Assembly (NCBI GenBank): GCA_037447655.1
Contig: JBBHKE010003230.1
Span: 145,332 to 209,331 of the forward strand
Source of the DNA: Zygnema cylindricum
Taxonomy: Eukaryota > Streptophyta > Zygnematophyceae > Zygnematales > Zygnemataceae
Direction of reading: 5' to 3'
DNA length: 64,000 nucleotides
Made by a program: the position numbers and the translations under genes. Under the pieces are notes generated by a model. The model was not told where the DNA came from, did no database searches, and saw only the letters and a list, made by a program, of their open reading frames with translations. This document shows positions 11,457 to 23,756 of this stretch, piece after piece. Numbering within the stretch: position 1 is the first letter of the stretch; each line of letters begins with the position of its first letter.

Positions 11457-12957
11457 ATCATCAACATAAAAGGCAATAAAAATGATACCTTCTTCATTTT
11501 CAAACAGGTAAATTGAGTGATTTGAGCTGATTCAAATATATCCTAGACCTATAAAAAACTCATCAAGCTACTTGTTCAACTCTTGGGGTGCAAGTTGTAG
11601 TCCATAAAAAGAATAGATTAATCCGCATACATTGATCTCTTCTCTTTGCTCCACAAATCCTTTGCGCTTTTGCATAAAGATCTCCTCTTCCAACTCTTTA
11701 TGTAGGAAGGCCGTCTTGATGTCCTTTTGATCCACCTCCATATTTTCTGCTGCCGCTACATTGAGAAAAATATGGACGGAAGGAAACTTGACGACTGAAG
11801 AAAATGTTTCCTCGTAGTAAATTCTCTATTTCTGAGTAAATCCTTTGGCCACTAATTGGGCCATATGGCGCTCAATGGTGTTATCTGGGTTAAGTTTCAG
11901 TTTGAGTACCCACTTACACCCGATTGGCTTTCGGTCAAGTGGACAGTCCACCAACTCCTAAGCATCAACCGCCATAATTAAGGCCATCTCTTTATTAATA
12001 AATGTCCTCCACCGATTCCTCTCAGTATAGTTATGTCCTCCACCGATTCCTCTCAGGATAGTTATCGCCTCAGTATAAGTTTGGGGTTCATCTGGATGAG
12101 ACAATTCGGTAACCTTGATGTTAACTTAATTCTCTTGCAGTCTTTTCCTGCTTCTCTTTCCTCATTCAAAATTTTTCGGTGGAATAGATGGATGTCGTGG
12201 ATTCTTTTGAACGAATTCGGCTACTCCTCTGTCTTATGGTCCCGGTTCTATTTCCACTAAATCTTCCGCCTCTAGCTAAGTTATCACTTGAGGTTTTACA
12301 GTTTGTTCCTTCTTTGTCTAATTTGTACCTGCAAGGTTATCATATTCTTGAATGCTTAAATAGTTAGGAAGCTCAAAGTCATCAGAGTTTTCTGACTCAA
12401 ATCTAATTCTTACTAACATTGTATGCTTAAAGGGATCTACAAATTTTCCTTCATTTATAACTACTAGGTGTTTAACTAGAATTATATCTTATTTTCAAAG
12501 ATCATAAACTCTATAACCTTTTAAATCCTCATCGTATCCTAGCACGTATCTTGGTTTTCTTGTAGAATCAAACTTCCAGTTTGACTTATCTCTACTTAGA
12601 CTAAATATTTGACTACCGAAAACCTTTAAGTGTGATAGATCTGGTTTACAACCAATCCATTTCTCAAAGGGTGTTTGTCCTGTGACTGCCAATGTAATAC
12701 TCTATTCTTCAGGTAGTTTGCACAGTTCATTGCCTTGCCTAAAACCTTTTTCCTATCTTCTTATCTGACAACATATTCCTGGCACTATCACTTATTGTCC
12801 TATTCAACCTCTTGGCTACACCATTTTGTTCAAGATTTTTAGGAACTCTCTTTTGATGCTGTACTCCCTCTTCTCTCAAAAACTCCTCAAATTGGTTGGA
12901 GGTATATTCTCCGTTATTATCACTCCTCACTCTGTGTATTGGAGTTTCATGGAGTTT
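11286..12957 (-). mobile_element. C3: copia fragment (integrase to RT)
   Basis: Minus-strand copia of the C6 family. It holds RT (FYVDDLLVL motif at about 11440-11470), the linker, and integrase at 12495-13008 (RSDNNGEYTSNQF, NGVAKRLNRT with E changed to K). It has no LTRs. It ends at the C2 gag joint (about 11285) and on the other side at about 12957, where the C4 LTR begins inside the integrase. Several stops are present. Confidence 0.8.
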
Positions 12958-14069
12958 TTGAGAATGGGCACTTTGGCGGTTTTCGGTCATTTCAACACCA
13001 CGTGACACGTAGCGCTACCTCCTCGGCTTGCGGCAACTCCGAAGAGCACCACGATGAGTTCGTATATGGCAGGCGTCAACTTCTTGGCCATGCTGTAAAA
13101 TGGCCATACAGAAACTACTCCGACACCAGTAGCTTTCTGTACTATATAGTGATTTGATTGGTTTTATACTCTAGTAGTAGAAGGTTAAAAAAGGGGTTTA
13201 AGAATTAGCCAAATATTTGGTAGCCACTTCTCTCCTAGAGTGAACCTGTACAAAAAGTTATCTTTGACCATCCATAACATACTGCTCAAGAGAGCAAATA
13301 GACTGATTTTTTTTCAAGCACACTCAAGAGAGTCTTGCCTACACTAGGGTAAAATTAGGTCTTTTTTTGTCCGTCAAGGTGGCAGCCATTCTTGGTCAAA
13401 CTCAATTGGGTCAAGGCAATCCTAGGGGCTTCGTGTGAGCTGCCTACTCTGAGGACCTATGAAGGTCTCAAAGTTAAAGGTAATGGGCCCACCCTCTAGG
13501 GTGCCCATATTAAACGCAAATGGCTTCATATACTAGAAGAGTATGAGGACACGAGCTTTGTGGGAGAAAAGGTTTTGGGGGATAGTGAGTGGACGGGTGA
13601 GGCACCCATCTAGTTTAGTTATTCCTCCAAGGTTTGAAAGAGGCACGTTTACTAGAAAAGCAGATCCATCTCCACCAGAGGGGTCGGAGTACGGAGAGAG
13701 ATTTGTGATGGACAAAGGGAAAAAAAAAGAGACAATCACACCTATAGAAACATCGATAGCAACCGGTTCAGCTTTCTTGTCCCATATTTCGAGGAACGAG
13801 GAGAATGATATTAACACTTAGGAATATAATTACATTGCTGCAAAGCACTTCATTCTCCAACATCTCACACAAGGGCTTCCAACTTCTCATTTGCAAGTAG
13901 AAAGTGCATTTGATCTTTGGGTTGCTTTCATAGAGATGTCAGGAAGTGGTACAATTCTGAACAACAACTGGTTGATCAAAAAATAGATAGATATGCATAT
14001 AAAGGGGGAAATATGCTAGATTTTTGTAATGAATTTGCAACACTTTTTATAGAGCTAGAGTGTGTTTGA
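12958..14069 (+). mobile_element. C4, first part: truncated 5' LTR, primer site and start of gag
   Basis: The LTR remnant (12958-13478) lacks its start but keeps the R/U5 end, including the TGCTCAAGAGAGCA hairpin. A primer-binding site with one mismatch follows at 13479-13493, then gag (MRTRALWEKRFWGIVSGRV at 13543). Gag breaks off at 14069, where C5 is inserted, and resumes at 27538. The target site is TTTGA on the left and TTGGA on the right, a five-base duplication with one change. Confidence 0.8.
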
Positions 14070-15674
14070 TGTAGCTCTGGGACCTCCATAGGTCCTCAAG
14101 GTGGGCAGCTTACACGAAGCCCCTAGGATAACCCTGACCCATTCGAATTTCAACAAGAATAACCGCCACCTTGGCATACTTCTTCCATGTGAAGAGCAGG
14201 CTTCCTTGAGCATATAGCAAAATCTCAGAATTTGCTCGCCTGAGCAGTAAGTTATTAAGGGTCAAAGCTGACTTTTTGTACAGGAGCTCTCTTGGAGATA
14301 GGTGGCTAACTACCAAATTTTCTAAGGGTGAACCTCCACTAGGCGAAAAGTGGGGTTGTTTACCGGAAAAAATGCATTTCCGTACAAATCCAGCTCATTG
14401 CCGTACAAGGCAGTATTGTTATTTTTTTTTTTTTTTTCAAAACATGATTACTAGAGATTTTTCAAGATTCTCCAAACTTTTGGGCGATAACATCGACTGT
14501 CCGATTATGAGTTTTCGAAGCAAAAGGTCACGTCTTCCGATAAATGGCTAGGGTCTTTAGGAGGACACTAGCCATTTAGCGTAAAATGTCACGTATGAGC
14601 CACGCACCTCCAGACATATGCCATGCGCCTTCAAACAGACAAGAATGAGATAAGCCAATAACCACCAAAATTTTTTTGTTGAAGAATGTACCGTGACGCA
14701 TCCACCACCATCCATCGGCAACAGAAATTTGTTGCGCCTACTGTCTTTAAAGTTCCGATTAAGTTATGACAGGAACATAGAAATTGTACACCGCTGGTAC
14801 AACGAAAAAACACGAACGTGCAAAATGCACATTCGTGTATTTTGTTTTGCGGCTGGTTGTACGAATACGACTTTAGACATTTTTCTTTTGGAATCTTTGA
14901 CGACACTCGCTGTCAAAACATGAATCTACGTGCATCCCAATCGAAAGAAGGCACGTAAGCAATAGATTCCATTGCTGACACGACCTGATGGAGAAGCGAA
15001 TAAAATATTAGTGCCAGTAAACTTATCCATAACATTACTGTCGGCGCCTAATGGAGAAGTGGCCTAAGTCATAAATCCCTCTATAAACCCTCTAATACTA
15101 GAGTACGACACCAATCTGAATAGAGTGTCGTATAGAAAGGTACAGGCGCTAGAGTACTTTCTGTACGACCATTGTACGGCATGGCAAAAATGATGTTCCT
15201 TGCAATATCCGGATTCGTTCTTATATTCTCCGGAAAACGCCAAAACGCCCATCCCGCGATCTCGGCACTATTTGGCTGTTAGATCTAGTCCGACTTTTAA
15301 TTCAAGCCGTCGATAATAGATGCGCGGTATTTGTTTTGCCGTTGAAACAAATGCGCGGTGCTACTTCCAAGATGTACCATAAACCGTACTGTATCTATGT
15401 GCTAAAAGTTTGTTCGTTCTGTTAAATGAATTCTCATACTAGTAAATCTTTAAATATTTATCGAGCCCTTTATAACTAAGCACTGTTCCTAGTCTATAGG
15501 ATAAAGCTAATGTCTACGGTTGACTTTGACGGATGGTAGGTACCAGGATAAAATCTTGGGTCCGTCAAGTAACTTTTGGCAATTCTACCAAAAACTACTG
15601 CCTCTACTTCTCTTCTGCATTTTATTTTACATGTTCCGACCTAGAAAATACTTAAAGAACCATTAATTTCTACA
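14070..15674 (-). repeat. C5 3' LTR carrying an insertion
   Basis: Minus-strand LTR beginning TGTAGAAATTAATGG at 15674 and ending in CA at 14070. It equals the 5' LTR at 26482-27537 apart from the 737-bp insertion (14327-15063), a deletion of about 55 bp and one of about 115 bp that removes the U3 hairpin/ATG region. A polypurine tract (rc CTAGAAAATAAAAGGAG) adjoins it at 15675. Confidence 0.85.
14327..15063. mobile_element. 737-bp non-autonomous DNA transposon (MITE-like)
   Basis: The LTR sequence is interrupted between two copies of CTAAG (14322-14326 and 15064-15068), a 5-bp target duplication. The ends are imperfect inverted repeats sharing CTCCAxTAGGCG (GGTGAACCTCCACTAGGCG at left; GCCACTTCTCCATTAGGCG as the reverse complement of the right). 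Inside are a poly-T run and a hairpin with 10-bp arms (AAATGGCTAG / CTAGCCATTT, about 14540-14577). No transposase frame, so it would need a helper. Superfamily not assigned. Confidence 0.7.
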
Positions 15675-17272
15675 CTCCTTTTATTTTCTAGTCATTTTTC
15701 AATTAAAGAGCACACTTCTCCTTGCAGAAAATTAGTTTAGGGGAAGGCACCGGTTTGGTCAACATATATGTTACCATTTCACTATTTGGTCTATATTCAA
15801 AGTGGATTATCTTGTCTTCTACCTTCTTCCTAACAAAGCTAAGTCTACTGTCTATATGTTTGGCTTTAAAGTGATGTTTAGGATTGGTAGAATTGGCAAT
15901 GGCTGCCTGATTATCACAAAACACTTTGTGGAAACCACTCTTAAGATGACCAAATTCACCAAACAAAGACTTGACCCACATTAACTCTTTTACATCAGAG
16001 CAAGAGGCAATGTACTCTGCCTCCATGGTGGACTGAGCAATGACCTTTTGCTATTTGCTGCTCCAGCAGCAAGCCCCATCACCCATATACAATACATAGC
16101 CAGACGTGCATCTCCTCATAGGAGCATCCCTATAGCTGGCATCACTTCAAGTGGTGATGTCTGTTTTGTTCCCATACAAATGCAGCTATAGATCCCTAGT
16201 CCTTAAGAGATATGTAATGATTCTCTTAGCTGCCTCCCTATGTTTCTTAGTGGAAGCATTTTGACTCCTATTTAGTACTCTTGCAGCTGCGGCTATATCA
16301 GGCCGGATACGATTCATAAAATATATTAGGCTGCCCACTACTTCTTTATAAGAAATTGTCTGCATAATATCTTTTCTTCAAGGCCTATCTAATCATCCCA
16401 GTTTATAACTAAGTCTTCCTCGCTCCCCTCACTTCCCTTCTTTAGTTCCATTGAAGTGGTACAACTTTTAGCCTTGTCCATTTGGAATCTTTCTTACATG
16501 TTTCCAATGGCCTCCTTCTAAGCTAATTGTCTCTCTCTACAGGAATTCTGAAAATATACCTTGCATCTCCCATATCTTTCATCTCAAATCTTCCTTTGGA
16601 ATCATTTTTCAACTTATTTATTTTAAAACAAACAAATCATCAATATAAATTGCAATGAAAATAATTCCTTCCTCATGTTCAAAAAAATAAATTGAGTTAT
16701 TTGAAATGATCTGAATATATCCTAAATTCGTAAGAAACTCATCGAGCTTCTTATTCCATTTCCATGGCGCCTGTTTTAGCCCCTAAAAAGATTTGATCAA
16801 TCGACATACCTTGCTATCTTCTCGTTGCTCTATAATTCTTTCGGGCTGTTGCATAAAAATCTCTTCTTCGAACTCTCCATGTATGAAGGCCGTGGTGATG
16901 TCCATTTGATGAACTTCTATGTCTTCTGCTGCTGCTAGACTTGGAAGTATTCGGACGGAGGGAAACCTTACGATCGGGGCAAAGGTCTCCTCGTAGTCAA
17001 TCCCTTATTTTTGAGTGAATCCTTTAGCCACAAAACGAGCTTGTAGCGCTCAATGGTGTTATCCGGGTTGAGTTTCGGTTTAAACACCCATTTACACTCA
17101 ATTGGCTTTCTATCAGGTGGACAGTCCACCAGCTCCCATGTATCGGCCACTATAATTAAGTCATATCCTCATTAATGGTTGTCTTCCACCGCTTTCTCTC
17201 AAGACAATTCATTACCTCATTATAAGTTTGAGGTTCATCGAGGTGAGACAGCTAGGATACCTTGTTGTTAAC
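15675..17272 (-). mobile_element. C5 internal region, first part (RNase H and RT)
   Basis: Minus-strand RNase H (MEAEYIASC, FCDNQAAIA, KAKHIDSRL; 15703-16026) and RT blocks to about 17150 (WVFKPKLNPDNT). It breaks at TTAAC (17268-17272), where C6 is inserted, and resumes after 23756 in the same linker sequence. Many stops and frameshifts. Confidence 0.85.
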
Positions 17273-18335
17273 TGAAACTCTAAGACCTCCATAAGTCCTC
17301 AGAGTGGACAACTTCCAAGAAGCCTTTAGGATAACCCTGACCCCTTTGTGTTTCAGCAAGAACAACTGCCACCCTTGCAGACAAAAACTCTAACCAACTT
17401 CACCGGTGTGAAGGCAAGACTCCCCTGAGTCGATAGCAAAAAGAATCTCTGAATTTGCTTCCCTGAGCAGTAAGTTATGGAGGGTCAAAGTTGACCTTTT
17501 GTACAGAAGCTCTCCGAAGAGAGGGTCTTATCTCCTAATTTTCTTAAGTCCTATCTCTCTCGCAGACTCTATCTACTGATGTACGGAGCCAATCAGAGTA
17601 CACTTTCGTACACAAAAGTATAGCTGCCGGTGTAATTTCTGTACGGACATTGTACAACATGGCCTAAATGTCGACAGTCATATCCGGATTCGGTGCAGTA
17701 ATCTCCGAAGATACCACGATCCAATGTAATTTCGCCACGTGTCATCCGATGTGGTGATGACCACAAACCGCCGAAATTCTTTTCCGCGATCTCGGCGTTA
17801 TTTCCGGCCGTCGGATTAAATTCACATTAAATCGTAGCCTTAATAAATACATGCGCTGTATTTGTTTCGCTAAAGAAATAAATGCGCGGTATTCGTTTCT
17901 TATCTGTATCGTAATCCGTACTTTTACATTTCTAGATCTTTGTCTGCCGTCAAATTGCTTCAGTTAAATGAACTATCCTAAGTATTAATGCTTAAGTAAT
18001 TATCAAACCCTATAATACGTAACACTATATCTAGACTTAACGGTTAAGGCTACCGGCTATCGGCAGCTTAACGTTTGGCAGGTACCCGGATCAAATCGTG
18101 TGGGAAACACATACTCTTTTAGTAAATAACCCAACCGTAAATATACTAATATATATATTTCGCGTAAACCTATGGACAGCGTAGGTAGCCATGGCTCTTG
18201 TTTCCTCTCCAACTTCTCAATGACTGCGACAAGTTTGAGAGTTGAAGAGAGAAGTTAGAGGTAGACTGCCTCGGCTTCTTTCTATATTTCTATTTAGATC
18301 TAGAAAAGACTTTAAACAAACCATTAATTTCTACA
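17273..18335 (-). repeat. C6 3' LTR
   Basis: Begins TGTAGAAATTAATGG at 18335 (minus) and ends CA at 17273. It matches 22685-23751 in length and order: U3 hairpin, CCATGG, tRNA-like module (18034-18105 on the plus strand), TATA region and leader hairpins. Confidence 0.9.
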
Positions 18336-18348
18336 CTCCCCTTATTTT

Positions 18349-18780
18349 CTAGTCAATCTTTAATTTCAGACCACACTTCTCCCTGCAGAAAATTAGCTCA
18401 GGGGAAGGCACAAGTTGGGTCATCATATCTGCTACCATCTCACTATCTGGTCGGTACTCTAAACTGATTATTTTGTTTTCTACTTTCTCTCTAACAAAGC
18501 AGAGTCTGATGTCCATGTTTTTGGCTTTAAAATGATGTTTAGGATTGGCAGAAATAGCGATTGCTGCCTTATTATCATAAAATATTTTCTGCACACCCCT
18601 CTTAAGGTGACCAAGCTCACCAAGTAAAGACTTGACCCACATCAATTCTTTTACACCAGAGCAAGAGGCCATATACTCAGCCTCTGTGGTGGACTGAGCA
18701 ATAACCTTTTGCTGTTTGCTACTCCAACAGCAAGCCCCATCACCAACATATAATACATATCCAGAAGTGCATCTCCTCAT
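18349..18780 (-). pseudogene. C6 RNase H, C-terminal end of pol
   Basis: 143 open codons holding the copia RNase H core: MRRCTSGYVLYVGDGACCW, TTEAEYMASC (catalytic Glu), YDNKAAIAI (Asp; cysteine of the usual CDN replaced), KAKNMDIRLCFV and the end VADMMTQLVPSPELIFC. This is the best preserved RNase H in the window. The polypurine tract lies next to it at 18336-18352 on the plus strand as CTCCCCTTATTTTCTAG. Confidence 0.85.
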
Positions 18781-19138
18781 CGGAGCATCACCATAACTGC
18801 ATCACTCCAAGTAGTGATATCATTATTCTCCCCACCCAAATGCAACCATAGATCCCTAGTTCCTATCAAATTTCTAAGGACTTCTTAGCTGCCTCCCAAT
18901 CCCTCTTAGTGGGATCATTTAAACTTCTTCTCAGCACTCCTACAGCTGCAGCTAAATCCGGGCAGGTACAATTCATAAAATAGATTAGACTTCCCACTAC
19001 TTACCTGTAAGGAATAGTCAGCATGAACTTTTGTTCTTCAGGAGATAATTTCTTGTCTAAGACTATGACTCGTTCCTCACTCCCCTCACTTCCCTTTTTC
19101 AACTCCATAGGAGTTGTACAACTATTAGCTTTATCCAT

Positions 19139-20299
19139 CTAAAAGTTTTCAAGCATGTTCCCTATTGCTTCATTTTGAGTCAATCTTATAATCTTTCTTT
19201 CTCGGTCTCTTTCTACTTGAATTCCCAAAATATATTTTGCTTCCCCCATATCCTTCATTTCAAATCTCCCCATAAGATCGGTTTTCAGTTTATTAATTTT
19301 TTCCATTGATTTACTTAAAACAAGCAAATCATCAACATAAATTGCAATAAATATAAAACCTTCCTCATTTTCGAAAACATAGATTGAGTGATCTGAGCTG
19401 ATCCGAATATATCCCAGACCGGTAAGAAACTCATCAAGCTTCTTATTCCACTGTCGAGGGGCCTGTTTCAAACCATAAAGAGATTTAATCAGCCGGCATA
19501 CCTTACTCTCCTCTCCTTCTTCCACAAACCCTTCGGGTTGTCGCATGAAGATCTCCTCTTCCAATTCTCCATGCAAAAAGGTTGTTTTGATGTCCATCTG
19601 GTGCACTTCCATGTCTTCCGCTGCTGCTAAGGTGAGAAGTATACGGAGGGAGGAAAATTAGACGACCGGGGCAAATGTTTCCTCGTAGTCAATTCCCTCC
19701 TTTTGTGTAAATCCCTTTGCCACTAATCGGGCCTTCTAGCGCTCGATTGTGTTATCTGGATTCAGTTTTAATTTGAAAATCCACTTACAACCGATTGGTT
19801 TGCGGTTAGGTGGACAATCCACCAGCTCCGAAGTATCGGCTGCCATAATTGAGGCCATCTCCTCATTGATGGCTGTCTTCCATCGGTTTTTTTTTGAACA
19901 AGTCACTGCCTCTCCATAAGTCTGAGGTTCATCTTGATGAGATAGTTTTGTTACCTTGTTGTTAACCTGTTTTTCTTGCAATCTTTTGCTACTTCTCATT
20001 CCTCCCTCAAAATCTGAGGTTGGAATAGATGGTTCTCGTGGACTCTTTCGAACAATCTCAGCTTCTCCCCTATCCCTTGATTTCGAATCAATTTCCACCA
20101 CGTCTTCCGCTTCGGGTAGAGTTGTTACTGGAGTTTCCACAGCCGAGTCATTTTCGGTCTGATTTGTACCTGCAAGAATGTCATCTTCTCTAAAACTTGG
20201 ATAGTTAGTAAGCTCAAATTCATCGGAATTTTCTGACTCAAATCTGATTCTAACTGACTTTGTATACTTGAAGGGATCCACAGACTTTCCTTCATCCAT
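19139..20299 (-). pseudogene. C6 linker and reverse transcriptase
   Basis: An acidic linker (19736-20299) leads to [16 protein letters not shown] stop at 19736 and another near 19660 interrupt FAPVV. The frame at 19139-19612 then holds MEVHQMDIKTTFLHGELEEE, SLYGLKQAPRQWNKKLDEF, the intact AIYVDDLLVLSK palm motif and YILGIQVERDRE. Two or three changes separate it from an open RT. Confidence 0.88.
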
Positions 20300-20416
20300 A
20301 ACTACTAGATGCTTTACTAAGATTATATCTTCCCTTTTTAGATCATAAACTCTATATCCTTTAACATCCTCATCATATCCTAATAAGTATCCCGGTTTTC
20401 CTTTAAGATCTAGCTT

Positions 20417-20940
20417 CTAATTAGACCAATCTGCATCTAGAATGAATACTTGACTGCCGAAAACCTTTAAGTGAGATATGTCTGGTTTCCGGCCTGTCCA
20501 TCTCTTATAAGGTGTTTGATCTTTTATAGCTGAAGTAAGAACTCTATTTTTGAGGTAATTAGCACAGTTCATTGCTTCTGCCCAAAACCTTTTTCCTATC
20601 TTTTTATCTGACAACATACTTCTAGCACTATCACTTAGTGTTCTATTTAACCTTTCAGCTACCCCATTCTGTTCCGAGTTTTTTGGAACTGTCTTTTGGT
20701 GTTGGACTCCATCTTCCCTCAAAAAATCCTCAAACTGGTTAGAAGTATACTCCCCACCATTGTCACTCTTTACTCTCTTGATTGGAGTTTCATGGAGTTT
20801 TTCACTCCATGCTTTATATTGTCTAAAACACTCTTGAGCCTCTGACTTATTTTTCAGAAAATACACCCGAGAATACCGAGACCAATCATCAGTTATAGTC
20901 ATCATAAATCTCTTCCCCCCCTGGTGAGGGCACTTTAGCC
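20417..20940 (-). pseudogene. C6 integrase core
   Basis: 162 open codons with all three acidic residues readable: TITDDWSRYSR, VKSDNGGEYTSNQF and NGVAERLNRT, followed by FWAEAMNCANYLKNR. The upstream zinc-binding part is broken by a frameshift near 20930 and a stop near 21030. Best integrase copy of this family here. Confidence 0.88.
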
Positions 20941-21098
20941 GGTCCCCAAATATCTGTGTGTACTAGATCCAAATTTTTTTCTCCCTTATAGGTGGCTGTT
21001 TTAGGAAAGGGTAATCTGTGTGCTTTACCTTAAGCATATCCACTACAATCACTTATATTATCACTCTCACCGAACTTAATCCCTTCCACCATTCCCAT

Positions 21099-21776
21099 CT
21101 ATTTCATCTCTCTTAACTTATCTAGATTCACATGCCCAAGCCTCTTATGCCACATCATAATATCATGAACACCAGCATAATAAAGTTTCTTTGTTTCATT
21201 ACTTAAAATCAGCCTAAATATCCCATGGCTACCTTTCTCAGCAATGAAATAGACATCCTCCTTAAAACTAGTAATAAAGACTCCTTCCCTAGTGCTTGTA
21301 AAAAAACCATTATCATCTAATACGGATGTAGAGATGAGGTTTTTGTTCAGCTTTGGAATAAACAATACATCGGAGAATTTTACTATAGATGTTTTTCCTT
21401 TTACTAACACTTTCAGATCTACCAATCCTACAAGAGTAGTGGTGACTATCCTCCCATCCCCATACTCTATCTCTACGGTGGGAATCTTTCTTATCTTAGT
21501 GAACAGGTGCCTATCCTTACACATGTTCATAGAGGCACTTGAATCTATAATCCAACTTGCTTCACCTTTCAATCCACCGTAAGCACATTTCTGCCTTTGT
21601 GGAATTTCGACCTCGTTTTTCGCCTCCAACTCCTCATCCAAAAGGAGCTTATCGTCCTCGTCCTCGGATTCCGCCTCATGTATCTGTGTCACAAGGGCCT
21701 TTTTCTTTCCTCTCGGGGTACCACCGGTCTGCCCCTTTTTTAACTGAAGCTCCGTAAGCTTAGTGCACTCTGCCAT
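21099..21776 (-). pseudogene. C6 gag tail, protease and GAG-pre-integrase
   Basis: 225 open codons. An acidic gag tail (SEDEDDKLLLDEELEAK) precedes KQKCAYGGL-type sequence, then the aspartic protease site WIIDSSASMNM, where the family DSG is DSS. LFIPKLNKNLISTS and WHKRLGHVNLDKLREM (GAG-pre-integrase His) follow. The zinc-knuckle start lies just upstream across a frameshift (CHFCK...HYMAEC). Confidence 0.85.
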
Positions 21777-22669
21777 ATAGTGCCTCGGTTACTTACAAAA
21801 ATGACATAAACTTTTGGGAGCCGTTGGTCCGAACTCGTCGGCCTGATTTTTTTGTTCCCTTCCCCCATAGCTTCCGACCGGTTTCCGGGAATCTTTGTTC
21901 CTCCAATCGGTCGAAGTTGCCAAGGCTTAGCCACTCTTTCCTCCCCTTTCCGATCTGAATCGTATTCTCCCGAACGAGAATCATCCCTACCACTGAGTTC
22001 CATATCCACCTTGAGTTTGGTAAGTCCTGCACACGGTTGACTATGTTCTTGAACTCATCGGGTAACTTCATCAGTAAACAGTTAACCTTTTCTTTTTCAC
22101 TAAAATCTTTTCTCGCACTCTCTAGCTCCATGAAAATGTGGCAAGCTCATTGCAAAAATCCAACATTTTACCCCCTTTGTATACATATTCTTTAACTTTC
22201 TGATCAGCCAACTGTTGTTGCTGAATCGTACCACTTCGGTACATCTCTATTAGAGCCATCCACAAAATCGGATGCCCTTTCTACTTGCAAATGAGGACAT
22301 GCAAGTCCTTCAGTAAGATGGCGTAGGATGATGTGCTTTGCCTCCATATTGTTGAAATCCCAGGTTTAAGTATCATTCTCCTCGTTCCTCGGAATAGGTG
22401 ACATGAATGCTGAACCGGTTGCTATTGGTGTGGTCGTCTCCTTCTCCGCTCCTTTGTCCACCACCTCTCCTTCCTTTATCTCCTCCGTTGAAGATGGACC
22501 TCCTTTCTTTGTGAATCTGCTTCCTTCAAACCCTGGAGGAATTCCAAGACTTGATGGACGCCCCAATCGTCCACTCACTATCCCCCAAAACCTTTTTTCG
22601 CATAGAGCTCCTATCATCATACTTTCCTAGTATATGAAGCGAGTTCTATTGAAGACTAGTACCCTAGAG
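21740..22669 (-). pseudogene. C6 gag (capsid region)
   Basis: Copia gag in three overlapping frames. The N terminus has ALCEKRFWGIVSGRL and the signature ATGSAFMSPIPRNEEND (22366-22620). The UBN2-type core has NCLLMKLPDEFKNIVNRVQD and WNSVVGMILVRENTI (21793-22131). Frameshifts near 22350 and 21900 break it. It starts at the primer site. Confidence 0.85.
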
Positions 22670-22684
22670 GGTGGGCACATAACG
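22670..22684 (-). promoter_or_regulatory. C6 primer-binding site, anticodon-arm type (degenerate)
   Basis: On the minus strand this reads as GGTTATGGGCCCACC with two changes. It lies exactly where the 5' LTR ends, as in C9 and C10. Confidence 0.7.
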
Positions 22685-23751
22685 TGTATCTCTGAGACCG
22701 CCATAAGTCCCCAGAGTGAATAGCTTCTAAGAAGCCTCTAAGATAACTCTAACCCCTTTGTGTTTCAGCAAGAACAACTGCCACCCTGACAGACAAAAAC
22801 TTTGACCACTTTCACCTTTGTGAAGGTAAGACTCCCCTGAGTCGATAGGAAAAAGAATCTCTCAATTTGCTCCCCTGAGCAGTAAGTTATGGAGGGTCAA
22901 AGTTGACCTTTTGTATAGAAACTCTTTGGGAGAGAGTGTCTTATCTCCTAATTTTTCTAAGTCCTATCTCTCTCACAGACTCTATCTACTGATGTACGGA
23001 GCTAATCAGAGTACACTTCCGTACACAAAAGTAAAGTTGCCGGTGTACTTTCTGTACAGACATTGTACGACATGACCTAAATGTCGACACATGTCATATC
23101 TGGATTTCGTGCAGTAATCTCCGAAGATACCACCATCCAATGTAATTTCGCCACGTGTCATCCGATGTGGCGATGACCACAAACCGCCGAAATTCTTTTC
23201 CGCGATCTTGGCGTTAATTGCGGGCGTCGGATTAAATTCACATTAAATTGTAGCCGTAATAAATACATGTGCGGTATTTGTTTCGCTAAAGAAATAAATG
23301 CGCGGTATTCGTTTCTTATCCGTACCGTAATTTGTACTTTTACATTACTGGTTCTATGTCTCCCGTAAAACTGTTTCAGTTAAATGAACTATCCGACGTA
23401 TTAATGTTTAAGTATTTATCAAACCTTATAATACGTAACACTATGTCTAGACTTTATGGTTAAGGCTACCGGCTACCAGCAGCTTAACGTCCGGCAGGTA
23501 CCAGGATCAAATCCTGTGGTAAATACATACTCTTTTAGTAAATAACCCAACCGTAAATAAACTAATATATATATTTCCCGTAAACCTATGGATAGCCTAG
23601 GTAGCCATGGCTCTAGCTTCCTCTCCAACTTCTCAATGACTGCGACAAGTTTGAGAGTTGAAGAGAGAAGTTAGAGGTAGACTGCCTCGACTTCTTTCTA
23701 TATTTCTATTGAGATCTAGAATATACTTTAAACAGACCATTAATTTCTACA
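22685..23751 (-). repeat. C6 5' LTR
   Basis: TG...CA LTR on the minus strand, 1,067 bp, beginning at 23751. It holds the same modules as the 3' LTR, including a clear tRNA-like stretch at 23448-23519 (plus strand) with a T-arm CAGG-ATCAAAT-CCTG. Confidence 0.9.
23448..23519 (+). other. tRNA-like module in C6 5' LTR, antisense to the element
   Basis: A D-arm/A-box-like TATGGTTAAGGC is followed about 45 nt later by a T-arm with 4-bp stem and 7-nt loop (CAGG ATCAAAT CCTG), close to the B-box GGTTCRAATCC. The total length suits a tRNA body. No clean 7-bp acceptor stem is seen, so it is not a functional tRNA gene. Equivalent modules occur in the other LTRs, always opposite to the element's own sense. 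Confidence 0.6.
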
Positions 23752-23756
23752 TTAAC

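Larger units (their letters stand above)
17268..23756 (-). mobile_element. C6: near-complete Ty1/copia element with target duplication
   Basis: This is the most complete copia copy here, 17273-23751 (6,479 bp). It has two TG...CA LTRs, gag, protease, integrase, RT and RNase H in order on the minus strand, a primer site and a polypurine tract. It is flanked by perfect 5-bp repeats TTAAC (17268-17272 and 23752-23756). The interrupted C5 linker reads through cleanly if C6 is removed. Stops in most domains make it inactive. I use it as the reference for the other copies. Confidence 0.92.

Noticed and set aside
13543-13821. Opposed ORFs at the same place (13533-13817 minus)
   Set aside because: The plus frame is copia gag with family motifs; the minus one is its shadow. 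The same applies at 22366, 34449, 41868 and 53811.
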